Below the pieces are notes generated by a model. The model was not told the origin of the DNA. It worked only from the letters and a program-made list of their open reading frames with translations, and ran no database searches. A stretch of 7,726 bases of DNA from Methanotrichaceae archaeon. Its GTDB lineage: Archaea > Halobacteriota > Methanosarcinia > Methanotrichales > Methanotrichaceae. A program made the position numbers and the translations under genes. The stretch covers positions 1 through 7,726 of the forward strand of contig DUKF01000262.1 of assembly GCA_013329455.1 (NCBI GenBank), written 5' to 3'. Positions 4,960-7,726 of the stretch are shown one piece after another (position 1 is the stretch's first letter; each line of letters starts with the position of its first letter).

Positions 4960-6084
4960 TCACCAGACCTTCCCCGCGAGGCAATACCTGAAGAGGAGCT
5001 TCAAAAGGGGCGCGTACTTCGGCTTCATAATCCCAGGGTGACGGATTCCCCTCCAGATGAGCCAGGGGCTGGCGGTGAACTTGAGGCCGGGAAATATCAG
5101 GCCGTTCATGGCGGTTCCAAGCCTGCATAGCTCATCGTTGGAGAGGCCCGCAAGGACGTCTCTAGCCTTCAGATGGAGGTCGGAGGCGACGAAGTCTTTT
5201 CTCATCCTCGATTCGTACTCGATTTTATTTGTCTCTCCCCGGAGGAACCGGTCGATCGCCTCGGCGGCGATCCGGGCCGACCTCGCCGCAGGGTAGAGCC
5301 CACCGCCGGTGAAGGGGTTTGTGAGTCCTCCAGCATCGCCGATCAGGACGGCCCTTCCTTGCTGGAGCCTGGGGGCGATGCCTAGGGGTATCGCGCCCCC
5401 GTTCTTCTCGAGGACCTCGCCCTCGATTTTGTACTTCGATATGAAACTCTCCAGGGTGGGGACCGTTCCGAAACAACCAACGTTGGCCGTGCCACGGTCG
5501 TTCTTGGGGAAGATCCAGCTGGAGTAGGAGTTGAAGGGGCGAAGGTCGTGGTCGAGGTAGGCATAGATGGCGTCGTCCTCGGGCCAGGTCATCTCCACCT
5601 GGGCCGCAGGGACGAGCCGATTTCTCATGCCCATTGACCTTGCGACCCTCGAGGCCGGGCCGTCTGCCCCGATAACGGTTTCAGCTTTGATCGTCTCTCC
5701 TCCCTTGAGGCGGACTTCGCCGGATTCGGGGTCGATGCTTTCGACCTTCTGGCCGAGGACGACCTCCGCGCCCGACCGCTCCGCAACCCTCAGAAGATGC
5801 TGGTCGAAGCTTGGCCGGTCGAGCATGTAGAGGTCGCCCCTCACCCTGTAGCTCGTAAGGTTGGGGAAGACTACCTGGAGGTAGCGGGCACTTCCGGTAA
5901 TGAAGTCACCGATCGCCGTCGAAAACTCCGGAAAGCACGCGCTGAAGATTCCCTCTGCGCACTGCTTGGGAAGGCCCACCACCTCCTTTCTGTCGATGAG
6001 GATGACGTCGTGCCCATTCTCCGATAGAAAGCGGGCCGCAGTGCTCCCGGCAGGACCCGCGCCCACCACCACTGTCGAATACAC
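4960..6084 (-). CDS. Geranylgeranyl reductase-family FAD protein
   Basis: This FAD-dependent reductase is of the type that saturates double bonds in geranylgeranyl chains of archaeal membrane lipids or related isoprenoids. From the GTG at 6084 it has 374 residues, near the usual 370-400. Visible are the N-terminal dinucleotide-binding motif VVVGAGPAGSTAA (residues 4-16) ending in an acidic ILIDRK strand, the RPSFDQHLL block, GADGPASRVAR, and the second FAD motif VLIGDAGGLTNPFTGGGLYP. The start is chosen because GGAGG (6093-6097) sits 8 nt upstream and family members usually begin just before this Rossmann motif. A GTG at 6099 would add five residues. The family's YxWxFP signature reads YSSWIFP here, with Ser where the Tyr is expected. 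Methanogens carry several paralogs, so the exact substrate (digeranylgeranylglyceryl phospholipid or another prenyl compound) cannot be fixed from sequence. It is divergent from the marker 14 gene. Confidence 0.88.
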   Translation of the reverse strand: MYSTVVVGAGPAGSTAARFLSENGHDVILIDRKEVVGLPKQCAEGIFSACFPEFSTAIGDFITGSARYLQVVFPNLTSYRVRGDLYMLDRPSFDQHLLRVAERSGAEVVLGQKVESIDPESGEVRLKGGETIKAETVIGADGPASRVARSMGMRNRLVPAAQVEMTWPEDDAIYAYLDHDLRPFNSYSSWIFPKNDRGTANVGCFGTVPTLESFISKYKIEGEVLEKNGGAIPLGIAPRLQQGRAVLIGDAGGLTNPFTGGGLYPAARSARIAAEAIDRFLRGETNKIEYESRMRKDFVASDLHLKARDVLAGLSNDELCRLGTAMNGLIFPGLKFTASPWLIWRGIRHPGIMKPKYAPLLKLLFRYCLAGKVW

Positions 6085-6092
6085 GCCGTTAT

Positions 6093-6097
6093 CCTCC
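6093..6097 (-). promoter_or_regulatory. Ribosome-binding site deciding the reductase start
   Basis: On the minus strand this reads GGAGG, 8 nt before the GTG at 6084. It lies inside the longer frame beginning at GTG 6099, so it argues for the shorter protein. Confidence 0.55.
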
Positions 6098-6137
6098 ACC
6101 TCACATTAGATCAAACTTTCGATTTTGCGGTGGGACC

Positions 6138-6151
6138 CGAAGAGTTTATGG
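6138..6151 (+). promoter_or_regulatory. BRE/TATA promoter of the marker 14 gene
   Basis: CGAAGA (6138-6143) followed by GTTTATGG (6144-6151) fits the archaeal BRE/TATA pattern. The TATA centre is about 28 bp from the ATG at 6175, giving a leader of a few bases at most. Read backwards, the same box is CCATAAAC, which could serve the divergent reductase gene. A second minus-strand candidate is CGAAA followed by TTTGATCT (6121-6108). Confidence 0.5.
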
Positions 6152-6174
6152 TCTGAAAGTCCGTCCCAGGAGCT

Positions 6175-7614
6175 ATGAGCATCGCCCGTCTCCTCAGATC
6201 GAAGCCCAAACCCAGAATAGCTGAGAGTCCTCCGGTAGACATCCTGGAGCTGAAGAGGGAGCCCTATTACATCGTCGCCTCTGTGGAGGTGGGCAACAGC
6301 ACCACCAAATGCATCCTCACCGCCACCAACATGAAGAACGGCCAGACCCGTATCGTCAACAAGACGGTGAAGATGACTCGAGACGTCAGGGGGTCTAAAC
6401 CCGGGGAGGATGTCTTCGCCCGGACACTCTGCGGCACCCCCCTCACCAGGGAAGCGGTCTCGGAGCTGGTGCGTGACACCCTCCTCGAGAGCCATGCGAA
6501 AGCGAGGCTCTCCATCAAAGACGACCTGAACTTCGTCGTCCGATCGACAGGCGTCGTCGCTGGCTTCTCCTCGCCCGACGAGGTTGGAACCTTCATTCAG
6601 GCGCTCGCCGACGGCTGCCTCATTGCCGGAGTGCCGCCGAGGCTCATGACCCCGGCGATGTCGATCCACAACATCCCTGACAGGTTCAGGCCCTACAGCC
6701 TGATGGAGAAGATAGTCTTCAACGGGCCGGTCGCCTCGGTCTTCCCTCCGCAGGGCTCGACCGGCGTTGAGATCGTGGCCAACGAGATGGAGGGGGAGCT
6801 TGCCACCGCTGGGATAAAGGAGGGGAGCAAGTGGACCGACGTCGATTTTCGAAACCCCTGCCTCTCCCTCGACTTCGGAACGACCCTCGATGGCAGGATC
6901 ACTTCTGGTGAACTTCCCTACTCCAACACCATCGGCAACTTCTGCGGCCTTGCAGGAGCGATACCCGACGCCCTGATCCAGGGGACGGGTCTTGTCGATC
7001 CCGAGACCGGAACGACCCTCGACCTCTTCAGTGGAAAGAAAGTCAAGATCGACAAGACCGCGAGGAACTACGCGAGGGTGATCGACGAGCACATCAGAGT
7101 CGAGAGGGTTCCCATCGGCAGGACCCGGTACGGAAGCGTTCCCGTAGACGCCTCAGCTGCCCAGAAGATAGGGGTCGTCCTCATAGGCTGCGACGTCGGC
7201 GAGAACGGAAGCCAGCTCAACAAGCTCGCCCAGATAGGAAGGGAGATCCACCAGGAGAAAGGGCTCAAGACCCTCTTTGGAGCCATCGACGTCGCCGCGG
7301 CCCACACCGCCAGGCGCCTCGTCGAGTCGGCGATCGAGGCGGGTCTCGTCACCAAGGAGACGGCCATAGGCATCACCGGCAGGGCCGGGATCAGCGGAAC
7401 CAAGCCCGACTTGATCCTGGAGGAGATCGGAAAGCTCAACCTCTACGACCAGCCAGAGAAGAACATCGTCTTCGTCGATGACGGCCTCGCCAGAGGCGCG
7501 GCAGTGATGGCGAGATGTATGAACTCCATGGGAACTCCGAAACACCCCATGGGGGGCCTGCGAGGTGGAGGCTGCATCCTCAAGAAGAGGATCGATTACG
7601 AGTCGAGAACCTGA
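6175..7614 (+). CDS. Methanogenesis marker protein 14
   Basis: This 479-residue protein matches, from memory, the methanogenesis marker 14 family (TIGR03285), conserved in methanogens but without an established biochemical function. The sequence has the look of an ASKHA-fold (sugar kinase/Hsp70/actin-like) ATPase. A phosphate-1-type motif, VEVGNSTTKC, lies at 37-46, a second phosphate-type motif, SLDFGTTLDG, at 231-240, and an adenosine-type glycine motif, GITGRAGISG, at 399-408. DDGLARGAAVMARCMNS (435-451) and a Gly-rich PMGGLRGGGC (458-467) follow. Relatives with this fold include reductive activators of corrinoid enzymes, which makes a role in ATP-driven activation plausible but unproven. 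There is no signal peptide or membrane helix. GGAG lies only 2 nt before the ATG, too close for a normal ribosome-binding site, so leaderless initiation is likely. It is divergent from the reductase gene and upstream of a partial gene at the window edge. Confidence 0.9.
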   Translation: MSIARLLRSKPKPRIAESPPVDILELKREPYYIVASVEVGNSTTKCILTATNMKNGQTRIVNKTVKMTRDVRGSKPGEDVFARTLCGTPLTREAVSELVRDTLLESHAKARLSIKDDLNFVVRSTGVVAGFSSPDEVGTFIQALADGCLIAGVPPRLMTPAMSIHNIPDRFRPYSLMEKIVFNGPVASVFPPQGSTGVEIVANEMEGELATAGIKEGSKWTDVDFRNPCLSLDFGTTLDGRITSGELPYSNTIGNFCGLAGAIPDALIQGTGLVDPETGTTLDLFSGKKVKIDKTARNYARVIDEHIRVERVPIGRTRYGSVPVDASAAQKIGVVLIGCDVGENGSQLNKLAQIGREIHQEKGLKTLFGAIDVAAAHTARRLVESAIEAGLVTKETAIGITGRAGISGTKPDLILEEIGKLNLYDQPEKNIVFVDDGLARGAAVMARCMNSMGTPKHPMGGLRGGGCILKKRIDYESRT

Positions 7615-7640
7615 CCCTGCTTGGGCGACGGAACTTGCGA

Positions 7641-7650
7641 GATATAAAAG
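7641..7650 (+). promoter_or_regulatory. TATA box of the gene at the right edge
   Basis: GATATAAAAG is a good archaeal TATA box, about 51 bp before the ATG at 7697. Transcription would begin near 7670 and give a leader of about 26 nt carrying the GGGGTGGAT site. This gene may therefore be transcribed separately from the marker 14 gene. Confidence 0.45.
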
Positions 7651-7681
7651 TGAACAGTGGGATGGTGGAACCACAGAAGGC

Positions 7682-7690
7682 GGGGTGGAT
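7682..7690 (+). promoter_or_regulatory. Ribosome-binding site of the partial gene
   Basis: GGGGTGGAT closely resembles the archaeal Shine-Dalgarno GGAGGTGAT and ends 6 nt before the ATG at 7697. It is the main support for that start. Confidence 0.5.
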
Positions 7691-7696
7691 TGGCCC

Positions 7697-7726
7697 ATGA
7701 GGACGCTTGACGAAAGAGAGGCCCTG
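7697..7726 (+). CDS. Start of a gene cut by the window edge
   Basis: Ten codons, MRTLDEREAL, run off the window end. The call rests on the ribosome-binding site 6 nt upstream and the TATA box at 7641-7650. The fragment is too short to identify a family. Confidence 0.5.
   Translation, partial: MRTLDEREAL

Noticed and set aside
6106..7092. 328-codon minus-strand open frame over the marker 14 gene
   Set aside because: It is antisense to a strongly conserved family and its product is rich in Arg, Gly, Asp and His, as expected from the mirror of GC-rich codons.
1..7726. CRISPR arrays, tRNA/rRNA genes, insertion sequences or integrase sites
   Set aside because: No regularly spaced repeats, tRNA-like T-loop/acceptor pairs, rRNA stretches, transposase motifs or flanking inverted repeats were seen. 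The short repeats found are promoter-sized.

Overview
The window looks like part of the chromosome of a methanogenic archaeon. Two genes point there directly: mch, a methyl-tetrahydromethanopterin pathway enzyme, and the gene for methanogenesis marker protein 14, a family named for its restriction to methanogens. A geranylgeranyl reductase-type flavoprotein (archaeal lipid metabolism) and archaeal BRE/TATA promoters fit as well. The GC-rich coding sequence, short AT-rich promoter gaps and a large secreted VWA protein would suit Methanothrix (Methanosaeta) or a relative. That genus call is inference and was not searched.

Layout, left to right. Positions 1-336 are non-coding, pyrimidine-rich, and end in a good BRE/TATA for mch (337-1320, +), which lacks an ATG start. 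A convergent gap (1321-1525) follows. Next is a three-gene minus-strand module running 2495 to 1526: an intact small four-helix membrane protein (DUF2178-like), a second paralogous copy broken by a +1 frameshift and missing its last helix, and a 68-residue XRE-type HTH regulator. The module's promoter (2508-2558) carries two 20-bp imperfect palindromes 31 bp apart around a third inverted repeat, a likely operator. Then comes a 602-residue secreted VWA-domain protein (2652-4460, -), divergent from a 102-residue acidic protein of unknown function (4628-4936, +). A geranylgeranyl reductase-family protein (4960-6084, -) is divergent from the marker 14 gene (6175-7614, +). The first ten codons of another plus-strand gene lie at 7697-7726.

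The genes do not form one pathway. Mch and marker 14 are core to the methanogen lifestyle, the reductase probably acts on isoprenoid chains, and the VWA protein is an envelope or extracellular protein. The most system-like and least described part is the membrane-protein/HTH module with its operator. Several promoters have the TATA box only about 28-31 bp from the start codon, implying leaderless or very short-leader mRNAs, while the VWA gene and the partial gene at the right edge look leadered with Shine-Dalgarno sites.
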